A DNA stretch of 64,000 nt, taken from NCBI RefSeq assembly GCF_000234665.1, contig NC_018333.1, positions 185,001-249,000 of the forward strand, read 5' to 3'. The DNA comes from Leishmania mexicana MHOM/GT/2001/U1103 (lineage: Eukaryota > Euglenozoa > Kinetoplastea > Trypanosomatida > Trypanosomatidae). Under the pieces are notes generated by a model. That model saw nothing but the letters and a program-made list of their open reading frames with translations, did no database searches and had not been told where the DNA came from. Shown here one piece after another: positions 30,659 to 39,517 of this stretch. The position numbers and the translations under genes were made by a program. Position 1 is the stretch's first letter. Every line of letters begins with the position of its first letter.

Positions 30659-32878
30659 CTAGGGCAACACTGTCGAGGGCTTCGACCTGATGAAGCAGTA
30701 GATGCCATGGATCTGCTTCTTCGGGGCGCGCTCTTCGCCAGAGGGAATGGAAGGGAGGGCGCGGTAACCAGGACGAAGAAGGCCAGGGCAGAAAGCCGAG
30801 GTAAAAGTCCGCTCCGCCCCGTTCGCCTCAAATGTCATCTGCACCACTGCTATCGTAGCCTGATTGCAATCTGTGAAGGAAACCTGACTCCCATTCACCC
30901 GCGCCGCACCTGCGCCGTGGATAGTGACATTCATCGACGTCAACGGCGAGCAGTTGAGGAGGCGAGGGCCACCGATAATGCTGAAGCTCAGCTCAGGAGA
31001 CTTGGCGGAGTCGATGTCGGTTTTAAGAATGTACCCGCAGCGACCATTGTCAGAGAACCGTCCACGTGCCCAGGGAAGGCACCGCTCGCTGTTATCAACG
31101 TCAACAAACTGGATACCCTGGTTGGCAGCCTTGCCCTCCACATCTGGCAGCTCCGTGGAGACTTCAGCGGAGTTCACTGTGCAGAACGCGAAATGCGTCA
31201 GCAAATCCTTCCGTGTCAACTTAGTCGTGGCGAGGCTCGATGCGGGGACGCGCTCCGTGTCCCACGGCTTCGGATCATTACTGTCAGAGTACTTGAAGAA
31301 AGTGATGCTAGAGAGAGACGCGGACGCAGTGGTGTCCTGCGGATCGATGGCACCGCCCACCACCACCTTGACATCATGCAAGTTCTCTCGGCGCACAGTG
31401 AACTCATCGCCGACCTTGAGCCGCGCCAGGGTTTCTCGCAAATGCTGCTTGTTTTGGATGGGAATACCGTTGATATGAGTCAGCCAATCATCCTTGAGCA
31501 CGCCACCCTTCGACGCCGGCGTCCCCTCCATCACATCCGTGACCCGGACGCCGAGGCCATCCTTGTTCATATCGGCCACCAGAAACCCAATGAAGGGCTT
31601 CAGGCGGCTCTGATGGCTCATAACAAGCACCTTGTTGCGCAACGCACCGGGGCTGAACTTGGGGTCATTGATCATGGCGCCCTCGAACATGAGACCCTCC
31701 GCCACGGTGGACTCCAGAATGTCGTTGATCATCTTCGCCACCTCATCCTGAACGGGAGTGGGCATCGGTGTGCCAGGAGAAAGACACAGGATGATCGGGT
31801 ACGTGTTCGTCGAAAACCCGTTCTTCTTTACGCCTTCTAAGATGGTCTCCAACTCGCAAGATCCCACCATGAGCTTTCCGTTGCCCGCTTTATTGATGTT
31901 GAGCACCAAAGCACGCGTTCCGTCCGCCGCGGCACGCTTGAGATCTTCCTCAGTTTCGATGCGCACACACGACACCATGTAGTGCGTGAAGGATTGCGTC
32001 ATGTCCTGCCACACGTCAGACGTCCGTGCAGGGTCGATGGCGTTGTTTGTCAATACGCTCCCATTGTAGCTGATGAAGTTGTACTTGTGGATGCCGCCGC
32101 CGAAGCAATACTTGAACTTCTCCACAATCTGGCGATCTGTGACCTCGCTGCGCTGCACATCACGCAGGAACTTGCCTAGTTGCTCTGATGTCATTGACTC
32201 CTTCCCATCCGCGAACTTGTTGAACACTTCCGTCGCGGCGTCGTTCGCAGACACCCAGCGGAATTGATATGCTAGGATGTCCTCAAACGAAACAGATGTA
32301 TTCACCACGTACCGGATGTACAGGGTATTGAGCACCGCCTGTCCCGCGGTCACCGGAATCGTCTTTCTGAACGACGGGTTGTTCGAAAACCATGCCAGCA
32401 GTATGCGCGAGAAGCCATCGTCCATGGCACGCTCCTCGACCTGCGGCACGGATGCCTCTATCAACGGCAGCTTGAGCTGCCGCGCTAATAACGTCAGAAG
32501 AACTGTGATGAGGTCAAGCTTAAGACGGAACTTGGTCCGTGTTACTTCGGCACAGGAATTGGTAAACGTCAACGCAACTAGTTGCTTCACTGCCTGCGAA
32601 TCGGGCAGGCCACTGAAGAAGACCTCCGCACCCTCCAGGATAGAGCGCAAGAAACGTTCAGCGGAGGCCTTTGTTGCCTTGTTCGCGTCTGACTCCATCT
32701 TTTCAGTCCTCTCATCATTGTCGGAAGAACCTCCCCATCCCTTGACTGCGCTGTATTGCAAGACATCCCCCTTCTCTTCACTGTGATGCTTGTTGTTACT
32801 TTTATGGTGATAACCAAACCTCTTCGGGCCCGGAGTCCTCGTCTTTTCCGCCGTTGATTTGGAGTTTAGGCACCCCAT
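30659..32878 (-). CDS. PLC-like pseudoenzyme with a PDZ domain between the X and Y regions
   Basis: A 739-residue protein started at the ATG at 32876-32878, giving MGCLNSKS, a strong N-myristoylation and palmitoylation signal; a longer in-frame start would be GTG. Helical EF-hand-like sequence spans about 60-265. An X-like domain follows (about 288-420): VWQDMTQSFTHYMV aligns with the start of PLC X domains and YPIILCLS with the YPVILSIE strand. However the usual S-H-N catalytic His/Asn, the second His of HGHT, and the metal-binding acids of VELD and SIEN are replaced (SCVR, MVGS, LVLN, CLSP). A PDZ domain occupies about 430-497 (LGVRVTDVMEGTPASKGGVL, DDWLTHINGIPI). The Y-domain end is well kept (GRFSDNGRCGYILK, about 606-619). 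A C2-like domain ends the protein (PGLLRPGYRALPSIPSGE, then IHGIYCFIR). It should be a membrane-anchored binding or scaffold protein rather than a lipase. Confidence 0.82.
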   Translation of the reverse strand: MGCLNSKSTAEKTRTPGPKRFGYHHKSNNKHHSEEKGDVLQYSAVKGWGGSSDNDERTEKMESDANKATKASAERFLRSILEGAEVFFSGLPDSQAVKQLVALTFTNSCAEVTRTKFRLKLDLITVLLTLLARQLKLPLIEASVPQVEERAMDDGFSRILLAWFSNNPSFRKTIPVTAGQAVLNTLYIRYVVNTSVSFEDILAYQFRWVSANDAATEVFNKFADGKESMTSEQLGKFLRDVQRSEVTDRQIVEKFKYCFGGGIHKYNFISYNGSVLTNNAIDPARTSDVWQDMTQSFTHYMVSCVRIETEEDLKRAAADGTRALVLNINKAGNGKLMVGSCELETILEGVKKNGFSTNTYPIILCLSPGTPMPTPVQDEVAKMINDILESTVAEGLMFEGAMINDPKFSPGALRNKVLVMSHQSRLKPFIGFLVADMNKDGLGVRVTDVMEGTPASKGGVLKDDWLTHINGIPIQNKQHLRETLARLKVGDEFTVRRENLHDVKVVVGGAIDPQDTTASASLSSITFFKYSDSNDPKPWDTERVPASSLATTKLTRKDLLTHFAFCTVNSAEVSTELPDVEGKAANQGIQFVDVDNSERCLPWARGRFSDNGRCGYILKTDIDSAKSPELSFSIIGGPRLLNCSPLTSMNVTIHGAGAARVNGSQVSFTDCNQATIAVVQMTFEANGAERTFTSAFCPGLLRPGYRALPSIPSGEERAPKKQIHGIYCFIRSKPSTVLP

Positions 32879-33539
32879 TTTCGCCAACACACACAGTCCC
32901 CACAGCTACACTGATATATCCGTTTTTCGTGCCGTGCAGCGACTGCGTGTGCTTGCGAGTGTGTGTCACGGATTTAATTATGCGTTTACTTGCTTTCTCC
33001 CTTTGAACTAAATACAACTACTCGGTAGGCTCACCCCTACTTCGTGAAAACACAGCGTCGCCGCTCACTTGGATCCTCAGGCTCTTTGTCGTCGCCTCTG
33101 ATTTTCTCCCAGACAACGTGTATCTTCGTGTTTCCTTTTTCGGCGTCGTTATGGGATAATGCAGTAGAAAGGAAGAGCACATCAATTTAGGTTTCAGAGA
33201 CGCGAGGAAAATTTGTTGAGAATGGGCACTAGGAGGAGCGGTGAAATTTGCATTACGCGCGAGCCTGGCCACATCTTCCACCAAACAAATTGAAGGGCAT
33301 TCGGGTGGAAAAGAGTCGGTGCGAAGATCTGCTTCGGAGGCAACACTCACACAGAGACACCGGCGCTTATAGTAGAAGTGCGATGACACCCAGAGCTAGA
33401 GTGTCGCTGCACCTACGTCTACGATTGCTTAAAACCACATGCTGCTCCCATGCACGTTCTTTTTTGTTGGTTTTTTAGATGTGAAATAAGTTCAAAAAGC
33501 ACAATTGAATCCCTTGAAAATAAAGAGCGCCCGGGCACC
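32879..33539. other. intergenic region
   Basis: 660 bp holding the PLC-like 5' UTR and the 3' UTR of the first eS30 copy. No gene or repeat seen. Confidence 0.55.
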
Positions 33540-33740
33540 TTAACCGGCCTTGCCTGGGGGCTGCTTGTTCATGTGCACCTTCTCGCCAGGCTTCACGGTC
33601 TTCGACAGGAAGCGCCTTGTGTACTTCAGGCGCTTCAGCGCGCGGCCACGAGGCTGCTTCGGCTTCTCCTGCTTGGCGACCTTGGGGGTCTGGTTCTTGA
33701 CCTTGCCCGCACGGGCGAGCGAGCCGTGGATCTTACCCAT
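33540..33740 (-). CDS. RPS30: ribosomal protein eS30, copy 1
   Basis: A 66-residue basic protein ([20 protein letters not shown]...), ATG at 33738-33740. eS30 is a small-subunit protein near the decoding site. The hallmark segments are [17 protein letters not shown], the [14 protein letters not shown] core and the Gly/Asn/Lys-rich end. Many animals make it as a fusion with a ubiquitin-like protein; here it is a stand-alone gene. Its coding sequence equals that of copy 2 except for the last sense codon (GGT here, GGC there). Confidence 0.97.
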
Positions 33741-34190
33741 GGTGAAAGACGCCGATTGACTGGCAAGTATTATATGGGAAGAAGGAAGAAACGGTTTGCG
33801 AAGTAACTGCTCAGCGGTGAGACCGTGGAATGTAGCAAAGAAGGGGTTTCTGTGGAGAGAAAAGAGAACGGCCAAAGAAGGTATGGTGAGAAAGAGATGA
33901 AGCCATTGTGCGACCCAGCGTTGTGTGCGAAACGTGTGCACCATGTACAAGAAAAGGGTACAGTGGCTTGATCGCCGTCAATAACCAAGCCTATCGTACT
34001 GCCATTACTGAGCACAGAAGAACCCTCGGTGCCAGCACGGGATTGAGAGTCAATCACAACAGCACTTTTTTGCACCTCGCCTGGAAGCACATCACCATGT
34101 GTGTTTGTTTTTCGATGTTGCTAGGAAGTAAAAAAGTTGAAATCAGATCAAAAAAGAGCTTCTCTACACCTGTGTAAGTCAGCGTACACC
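33741..34190. other. spacer between the two eS30 copies
   Basis: 450 bp with a pyrimidine tract on the sense strand near 33776-33790. It is not similar to the flanks of copy 2. No gene seen. Confidence 0.6.
33760..33793 (-). promoter_or_regulatory. candidate trans-splice acceptor for eS30 copy 1
   Basis: On the minus strand a pyrimidine tract (TTTCTTCCTTCTTCCC) is followed by the first downstream AG at 33761-33760, about 20 bases before the ATG. This is the usual layout for spliced-leader addition; the exact site is inferred. Confidence 0.5.
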
Positions 34191-34391
34191 TTAGCCGGCC
34201 TTGCCTGGGGGCTGCTTGTTCATGTGCACCTTCTCGCCAGGCTTCACGGTCTTCGACAGGAAGCGCCTTGTGTACTTCAGGCGCTTCAGCGCGCGGCCAC
34301 GAGGCTGCTTCGGCTTCTCCTGCTTGGCGACCTTGGGGGTCTGGTTCTTGACCTTGCCCGCACGGGCGAGCGAGCCGTGGATCTTACCCAT
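34191..34391 (-). CDS. RPS30: ribosomal protein eS30, copy 2
   Basis: Encodes the same 66 residues as copy 1; ATG at 34389-34391. The 201-bp reading frames match at every base but one, while the sequences before the ATG and after the stop are unrelated. That pattern suggests gene conversion or strong concerted selection confined to the coding part. Different 5' and 3' UTRs may give the two copies different stage-specific expression. Confidence 0.97.
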
Positions 34392-34704
34392 GATGAGGAT
34401 GAGATTCTGTAGAGTTTTTGTTTGAAGAAAACAAAAGGTGGCAAAGCAGAGGGACAGTATACATGAAGGCAAGAGTAAGCGGTGCTTCAGCAGCCATGCT
34501 GCCCTGATGCGCAGACTGCATAAACACAGGTGGCTCGCCGCCGTACTTCTGAGCGATAGCTCTAGAACTTCTTTGATTCTAAAACTCGACTGTTATCTTG
34601 TAGCATTGGAAAGGTGGCATCGTTACGAGGGTTGAAAAAAACGGGTGAAAACATTGTTGTGCGTCCAAAAGCAGCGGCAGAAATGTTATCTCGGAAAGCA
34701 CATT
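34392..34704. other. intergenic region
   Basis: 313 bp between NudC and eS30 copy 2. Apart from the acceptor site noted separately, nothing is seen. Confidence 0.55.
34407..34437 (-). promoter_or_regulatory. candidate trans-splice acceptor for eS30 copy 2
   Basis: The minus strand reads a T-rich tract (CCTTTTGTTTTCTTC), then CTACAG with AG at 34408-34407, about 15 bases before the ATG. Inferred from layout. Confidence 0.5.
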
Positions 34705-35190
34705 TCAGGCATTCGTAAATGCGGGATCCGTTCGTTTTTGGTGCTGCTCGTGCATCATTTTGGCTACCGTTGCCTGAGCACCATCGTCAAGGTCTGAAAA
34801 CCGAATTGATGGTGGTTTCAGTGTCTTGAGATCGATCTGACGTTCACCAATCACAACGTGCGGCCACCACTCCTCGTATTGTATGTTGGTTTTAGTCAGA
34901 AGAACGACCAGCTCCTTTCCGTCCTGAATACACCATGTGCTGTCATCGACGTTGATCGCCTTGTACAACTCACCCGCCAATATGGTACCTTTGCCGGGAA
35001 CCTCAATCTCCAGGTGTCTTACCTTAATATCAACGCGCAGACTCTTCCCTCTAGTGCCGGGTGCTAGTGGGACAGTGACTGTCACTTCTTTTTCGCTTTG
35101 TCCAAATGTGTACAGTGTATAGTCACCGCCGCATTGATCGTTGCATGGAATCAGATCGGTCAACCCTTCCTGAGAGGCTACAAGAGACAT
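34705..35190 (-). CDS. NUDC: NudC family protein (CS/p23 domain)
   Basis: A 161-residue protein, ATG at 35188-35190. The CS domain runs from about 22 to 112: YTLYTFGQSEKEVTVTVPL, then RHLEIEVPGKGTILAGELYK, then STWCIQDGKELVVLLTKTN, and the diagnostic EEWWPHVVIGE. After it comes the NudC-specific tail (IRFSDLDDGAQATVAKMMHE, then QHQKR). NudC is an HSP90 co-chaperone that stabilises LIS1 and dynein components. The protein is half the length of animal NudC and lacks the N-terminal coiled coil, like short NudC forms in other protists. Confidence 0.92.
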   Translation of the reverse strand: MSLVASQEGLTDLIPCNDQCGGDYTLYTFGQSEKEVTVTVPLAPGTRGKSLRVDIKVRHLEIEVPGKGTILAGELYKAINVDDSTWCIQDGKELVVLLTKTNIQYEEWWPHVVIGERQIDLKTLKPPSIRFSDLDDGAQATVAKMMHEQHQKRTDPAFTNA

Positions 35191-35611
35191 GACGCTAAGA
35201 AGTGCGATCTTGCATAAAAGGAGTGAGCACTGTGAGGCCTAAATGAGGTAGCCACATTGAGCAAATGTACAGGAGGAGACGAAAAAAAAATGGGGGCTTC
35301 ATCACTAGTGGGTTTGTTCCCCTCTCTTTCAAGGATGAGCTTTGGACCAATTCTCCGGTTATTTGACCTCTTCATTGTGGAATAGCGAGTGGTCAACCCT
35401 ATAGTGTGTATGAGCAAACTTTTGAAACAAACAATGTCGCGTGATGTGATAGCGGAGTGACGTCACTACACACACACAGACCTCGGTAATCCTTTGGTGG
35501 CACGTAAGCAAGCAAACGCACGGTAGCTTCCTTGCAGTCGCAGAAGGCAGTGGTAGCGCTGCCCGCCAATGGGCTCTTTTTCACTTTTCTGTGTGATCAA
35601 TACAAGTACTC
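35191..35611. other. intergenic region
   Basis: 420 bp between the FAH-fold gene and NudC, with sense-strand pyrimidines around 35275-35300 (opposite a GACGAAAAAAAAA run). No gene seen. Confidence 0.55.
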
Positions 35612-36409
35612 TCAAGGGAGGACCGAATACGTAAGCCGACCAAAGCGGCCCCATTCGAAAGCGTAGGTGCCAACCTGAATGGGTGTGCGCGGAGCCACCC
35701 CACCACAAAAAACAAAGAGGTTTTTCTTTGTAGGTGCTTTGATCGCCTTTGCGTATGCGGCCGCGGTGACGACAGCAGCAAATGGAGTTTCCATGCACAG
35801 TTTTGCTGAGCCCGTCTGAATTGGCTCTTGGTTGTGCGTCAAGACAAAGCGGGTAGTCGTCAAACTCTCTCTTTTGATACTGTCCATGGAGATGTTACAC
35901 CCTTTTGTGATACTGACGCATCCGTCAAGATCGCATGCCATTGCAGCCAGTGTCGGTGCGTAGAACGGAAACCGTGACCCAGACACTTCAAGACTTGGAG
36001 AGAATGCACCGGTGTTCAGTGAAGCTTCGTCCACCGTGCTGCAGTCTTCCAGATGTTTAACCTCGAGGCATATCGCAGTTTCGATGTACTGGAGTCGATC
36101 TTGCTTCACAGATACACTTTTTCTTTGGAAAAGATTCGAGAAGATGGGAAAACAAACAGGCTGCGTACCGCGCAGGGTAGTAATAGCCTCATGCTCGGGC
36201 GGCAGAACCTTAAAGCCTATGAGAGGGTATGCGTTCTCCTCCATGGCGGCACAAAGAGACGCGTGAAACTTGACCACATCCTCGACTGCGTTAGACTTTG
36301 GAAAGATATCGTGAAGTGAGGGGAGCTCTTTGTCTACCTGCCGCAAGTAATCAATGTAGTCGGCAAGATGCGCTCTCGTGGCCGAGAGAAACCTCAGTGA
36401 GTGGCGCAT
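35612..36409 (-). CDS. fumarylacetoacetase-fold protein, 2-keto-4-pentenoate hydratase-like
   Basis: A 265-residue protein, ATG at 36407-36409. Its N-terminus (MRHSLRFLSATRAHL) fits a mitochondrial import signal. It resembles the MhpD branch: YPLIGFKVLPPEHEA (61-75) matches the G-x-K-x-G/L motif, RLQYIETAICLEV (105-117) the metal-site strand, and the end (FVFCGGVAPRTPIQVGTYAF) the VLSGAL-P-x-PGD signature. MhpD adds water to 2-hydroxypentadienoate in aromatic breakdown, a pathway not expected here. The metal-site pattern E-x-E reads E110-T-A112, and the second acidic strand (AxEixD) reads AAMACDLD, so one or two metal ligands appear to be missing. A changed or lost activity is likely. Confidence 0.68.
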   Translation of the reverse strand: MRHSLRFLSATRAHLADYIDYLRQVDKELPSLHDIFPKSNAVEDVVKFHASLCAAMEENAYPLIGFKVLPPEHEAITTLRGTQPVCFPIFSNLFQRKSVSVKQDRLQYIETAICLEVKHLEDCSTVDEASLNTGAFSPSLEVSGSRFPFYAPTLAAMACDLDGCVSITKGCNISMDSIKRESLTTTRFVLTHNQEPIQTGSAKLCMETPFAAVVTAAAYAKAIKAPTKKNLFVFCGGVAPRTPIQVGTYAFEWGRFGRLTYSVLP

Positions 36410-36879
36410 TGTGTACTAGAAAGATATTCGAAAAAAAAAAGAAGAGGAAAAGAAATACGTGCAAGCGAATATTGTTCCCACGCAAGCGACAATACTGCAT
36501 CATTCTGTTGCTTTTCAGCCAGATCGATACTAGGGTTGGCCAGAGCAGATAAACCTTGCAAAACTTGTCTTCAAGCCACACAAAAAGCAGGAGACGAGAG
36601 AACCTTCACACACGTAATGCGTCTGCACATGGGAAACAAGCGGAGGCGACCCCATGTGCCTCCGCATAGCAGAGCAATGTTTGACAAACTGCGCTTCGTT
36701 AATTTTGCTCTTTTTCTATAGGGTCGTTCATGGGCTTCTCGAAACTTCATGACAGCAACAACAAAAAAAAGCACTGAAGAACTTCTGCCTAGCAGCTGAA
36801 GCAAAAAAAGGAAAAACTCGCATCATACCCGATTCCATCGACTGTTTGAGTACAGAAACGTACGCGAGACTAAAACCGC
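36410..36879. other. intergenic region
   Basis: 470 bp between a small unknown and the FAH-fold gene. The plus strand has an A run at 36431-36440, giving a T-rich sense tract close to the start codon of the FAH-fold gene. Nothing else seen. Confidence 0.5.
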
Positions 36880-37401
36880 CTATTGTTTGACTGGGCCATG
36901 CATAAACTGCATGAAAATAGAGTCGAATTCGCCGTTCTTAGAATCTCCCACGCTGCGGCGAGTGGCACTAGCCGTGGCTTCAGCGTGAATTCGATCAGAA
37001 GGGCTAGAGAAGTTGTACTGCCGGGCCAGCATCGCCTCTTCGCGTGAAATAGTCTCCGAAAATTCTCCGCAGGTGTACCGATATGCGGGTTGTAAACACT
37101 CATGCAGAGGTGGCGGTTGTTCTTGAGCGGGAGCCTGGCAAGCATCCACTTCTGACACGTGCTCAGAATCACTAGTGGTCTGTTGTGGAAGAACCTCGTT
37201 GGGTTCTGAGAACGAAGGTGCCTCCATGTGATGGGAAGAAGTCTGCTCTGTATGAAGCTCCACATACTGATGCGTGTGCTCCCCCTTCACCTTATCATCT
37301 GATACGGATGCATCATGGTAATGATGAGTAACCTGATGTGATGAAGCTTTCCTGGATGTTTCCTTCTTTTTACCCTTAAATAAACCACGAAAGTAGCGCA
37401 T
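36880..37401 (-). CDS. small polybasic-start protein of unknown function
   Basis: A 173-residue protein started at the ATG at 37399-37401 (MRYFRGLFKGKKKETSRK); an upstream extension would begin with GTG. The first 20 residues mix aromatics with Lys/Arg, a pattern that could bind acidic membranes. The middle (25-120) is hydrophilic and rich in His, Glu, Gln and Ser, probably disordered. The C-terminal third (EEAMLARQYNFSSPSDRIHA, later SIFMQFMHGPVKQ) is more ordered. No domain is recognised. It is supported as a gene by its place in a compact array, its ordinary composition and lack of competing frames. Confidence 0.6.
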   Translation of the reverse strand: MRYFRGLFKGKKKETSRKASSHQVTHHYHDASVSDDKVKGEHTHQYVELHTEQTSSHHMEAPSFSEPNEVLPQQTTSDSEHVSEVDACQAPAQEQPPPLHECLQPAYRYTCGEFSETISREEAMLARQYNFSSPSDRIHAEATASATRRSVGDSKNGEFDSIFMQFMHGPVKQ

Positions 37402-37876
37402 GACTGACAGACTTGACACTAGCAATAAGATTTTTTGCACAAAGAGAAAGCTTAGACTTCACTCAAATCAAACGTCTCCGTGAGCGCCGCCCACTTCGTA
37501 CATGACCTTTTTTTTCGTCTTTTTCCCATAGACTGCTCAGACAAAAAAAAGCATGCGCTGGCCAAAGTACTGCTTGGAAAATATCAGTCTCTATAGACTA
37601 TGTAGACAAAGGTCCATCCGCACCAAAGCAGCAGCACGGAGCGCCAAACAAAATGATTTACCTGAAGATAAAAAAGGAGAAGATGTGGGATGAAGAGAAG
37701 GAGAATGCAGTCGAGGACATTCGAGATTTGAGCATGCTGTCCTTGACACTTTGACAGCCTCAGAGTGTGAAGGTATCACCGTATCCAAAACGAGTGTGTG
37801 AACCGAGCAGCATTATGAGTTGCGAGAAGAGGAGTATCGCATCGAGAAGGTAATTTTATTTTTGCATGTAGTGATG
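37402..37876. other. intergenic region
   Basis: 475 bp between the APC6-like gene and the small unknown, with A runs at 37508-37514 and 37542-37549 on the plus strand (T tracts in sense). No gene seen. Confidence 0.5.
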
Positions 37877-39517
37877 TCATTGATGCTGAAAATCTAAACT
37901 GCGACCGACTCTAGGTGGTGGAGAGGCGGCTACGCTGTCTGCAGCGGTCGACTCAGAGCGAAACCTTCGCGAAACTGTCGAAAAAGAAACTTCTCCGGGT
38001 GAGAAAGATAGATGCGGCCTCTCAGAATCCCACGAGAGCCTTCCACGAGCTCCAAAGTCAAGTTCGAGTGCTCTCCGCAGCAGATCTCGGCAAAACGAGT
38101 CTGGTTTGATGCTCTCTGCTGTGTGATAGCAGCTGATAGCAGCCTTGATGTTTCCTGAGAGATGATACGTGAAGCCAAGAGCGCAGTGACCGTGGTTGGC
38201 ATTTGGTCGGCTTCTGACGTATTGATTGTAGTAATCAATGGCAGCCTCGTAGCGGCGCAGCTTGCGGTACATGGTGGCCAGATTAAACAGGATGCAATCG
38301 CTGTGTTCAGATGGATTCTCGCGATTCGGAAGACTGTCGTACGCTTTTTGAAATAGCTCAAGCGCTTGTTTAGGATTATCCTCTGCGAGTGCCAGAACCC
38401 CCAGCTCGTTCAGCACAAGGGGATCCATGGAGTTTTTTCGTAGTGACTCCTCAAAAAAGCACCGCGCAACGGAGCGCTGGTTAACCCTACTGTACTGCAT
38501 ACCAACGTACGTACAGCACGCGTTGAGTCCAGGAAAAAAGTTCATTGCGCGGCGATAGACATTCAGAGCTTGCTCACCCTCCTCCAGCTTTGCGTAGCAG
38601 TGACCATATGCAATCCACGCTTCAGCGAAATAGCAATCTAGCTCACTTGCCCGGCTAAAGTACCGCCCCGCTCGCTCGTAGTTCGATAGTGAGTAATAGA
38701 AGCACCCGATTGCGTACACCGCCAGCTCCGTGTAACACTTGTTCTTGGAAAGAAAGTGTGCCTTTTCGAAAAGCAGTGGTGTTGCTTTTGAATCCACAAG
38801 TATGCACAGATGCAGACACAATGTCTGGCGGTGATACGGTTCCACCTCCAGAATTTCCGTCGTCAACGAGAGTGCTTGGCGCAAATTGTTGCTCTCATAT
38901 TCTTTTTTCGCTCCGGCAAGCAGCACCAGCGTCCGAGGCACACCCCTGATACCAGGTGTAAGATAATCAGAGCCGATACGTGCTTTCAGAGTGCTTCGAT
39001 AGACTTCAACCTCGGCTGGTATGCAAAGTGAATCTATAAGCTTCAGTATCTCCCAGCGATCTAGAAGATGACGCTCTGTCAGTGCGCTGAATGCTTCTCC
39101 GCAAAATGGGTCAGCCTCCAGAGCCATTTTGTAAAAACGCACAGCTTTTGCGGGATCGCCGGAGAGCTCTGCAGCTTTGGCTACAAAGCACATCGCAACC
39201 ACCTTCGATGAATCAGCGTTGATGAGAGTCATTGCGTACTGAACGCATGTCTTGAGATCCCCAAGCTCGAATGCAGCCTTCACAGCCAGCAAAAATACCT
39301 CGTTGTTTTGATCGCACGCAAAAGTCACCTGCTTGGCTAGCTTTAACACGCTGTCAAACTCACGCACCTCGTAAAGACATCGAATTTTCAAGGAACGGTT
39401 TTCGTCGCTGTTCGGCTGCAGCTCGCAGAGAACTTCGACCAAATGAAGCGCGCTAATGGGTTGCCCAGCCGAAACCAGCCGCAGTGCATTTTCCTTCAGA
39501 ACACGAATAGCCTCCAT
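37877..39517 (-). CDS. CDC16: anaphase-promoting complex subunit APC6/CDC16-like TPR protein
   Basis: A 546-residue protein, ATG at 39515-39517 (MEAIRVLKENALRL); a slightly longer frame would start with TTG. It is almost all tetratricopeptide repeats, about residues 10-490. The central part matches CDC16 closely: RQTLCLHLCILVDSK, ELAVYAIGCFYYSLSNYERA, RYFSRASELDCYFAEAWIAY-GH, YVGMQYSRVNQRSVA, then LNELGVLALAEDNPKQAL and LATMYRKLRRYEAAIDYYNQ. APC6 is a TPR subunit of the ubiquitin ligase that triggers sister separation and mitotic exit. The C-terminal ~50 residues are Ser/Arg-rich and could carry phosphosites. APC8/CDC23 is the main alternative, but the A-x-G-C-Y-Y and AWxAYGH repeats favour APC6. 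It is the first gene of the leftward unit. Confidence 0.85.
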   Translation of the reverse strand: MEAIRVLKENALRLVSAGQPISALHLVEVLCELQPNSDENRSLKIRCLYEVREFDSVLKLAKQVTFACDQNNEVFLLAVKAAFELGDLKTCVQYAMTLINADSSKVVAMCFVAKAAELSGDPAKAVRFYKMALEADPFCGEAFSALTERHLLDRWEILKLIDSLCIPAEVEVYRSTLKARIGSDYLTPGIRGVPRTLVLLAGAKKEYESNNLRQALSLTTEILEVEPYHRQTLCLHLCILVDSKATPLLFEKAHFLSKNKCYTELAVYAIGCFYYSLSNYERAGRYFSRASELDCYFAEAWIAYGHCYAKLEEGEQALNVYRRAMNFFPGLNACCTYVGMQYSRVNQRSVARCFFEESLRKNSMDPLVLNELGVLALAEDNPKQALELFQKAYDSLPNRENPSEHSDCILFNLATMYRKLRRYEAAIDYYNQYVRSRPNANHGHCALGFTYHLSGNIKAAISCYHTAESIKPDSFCRDLLRRALELDFGARGRLSWDSERPHLSFSPGEVSFSTVSRRFRSESTAADSVAASPPPRVGRSLDFQHQ

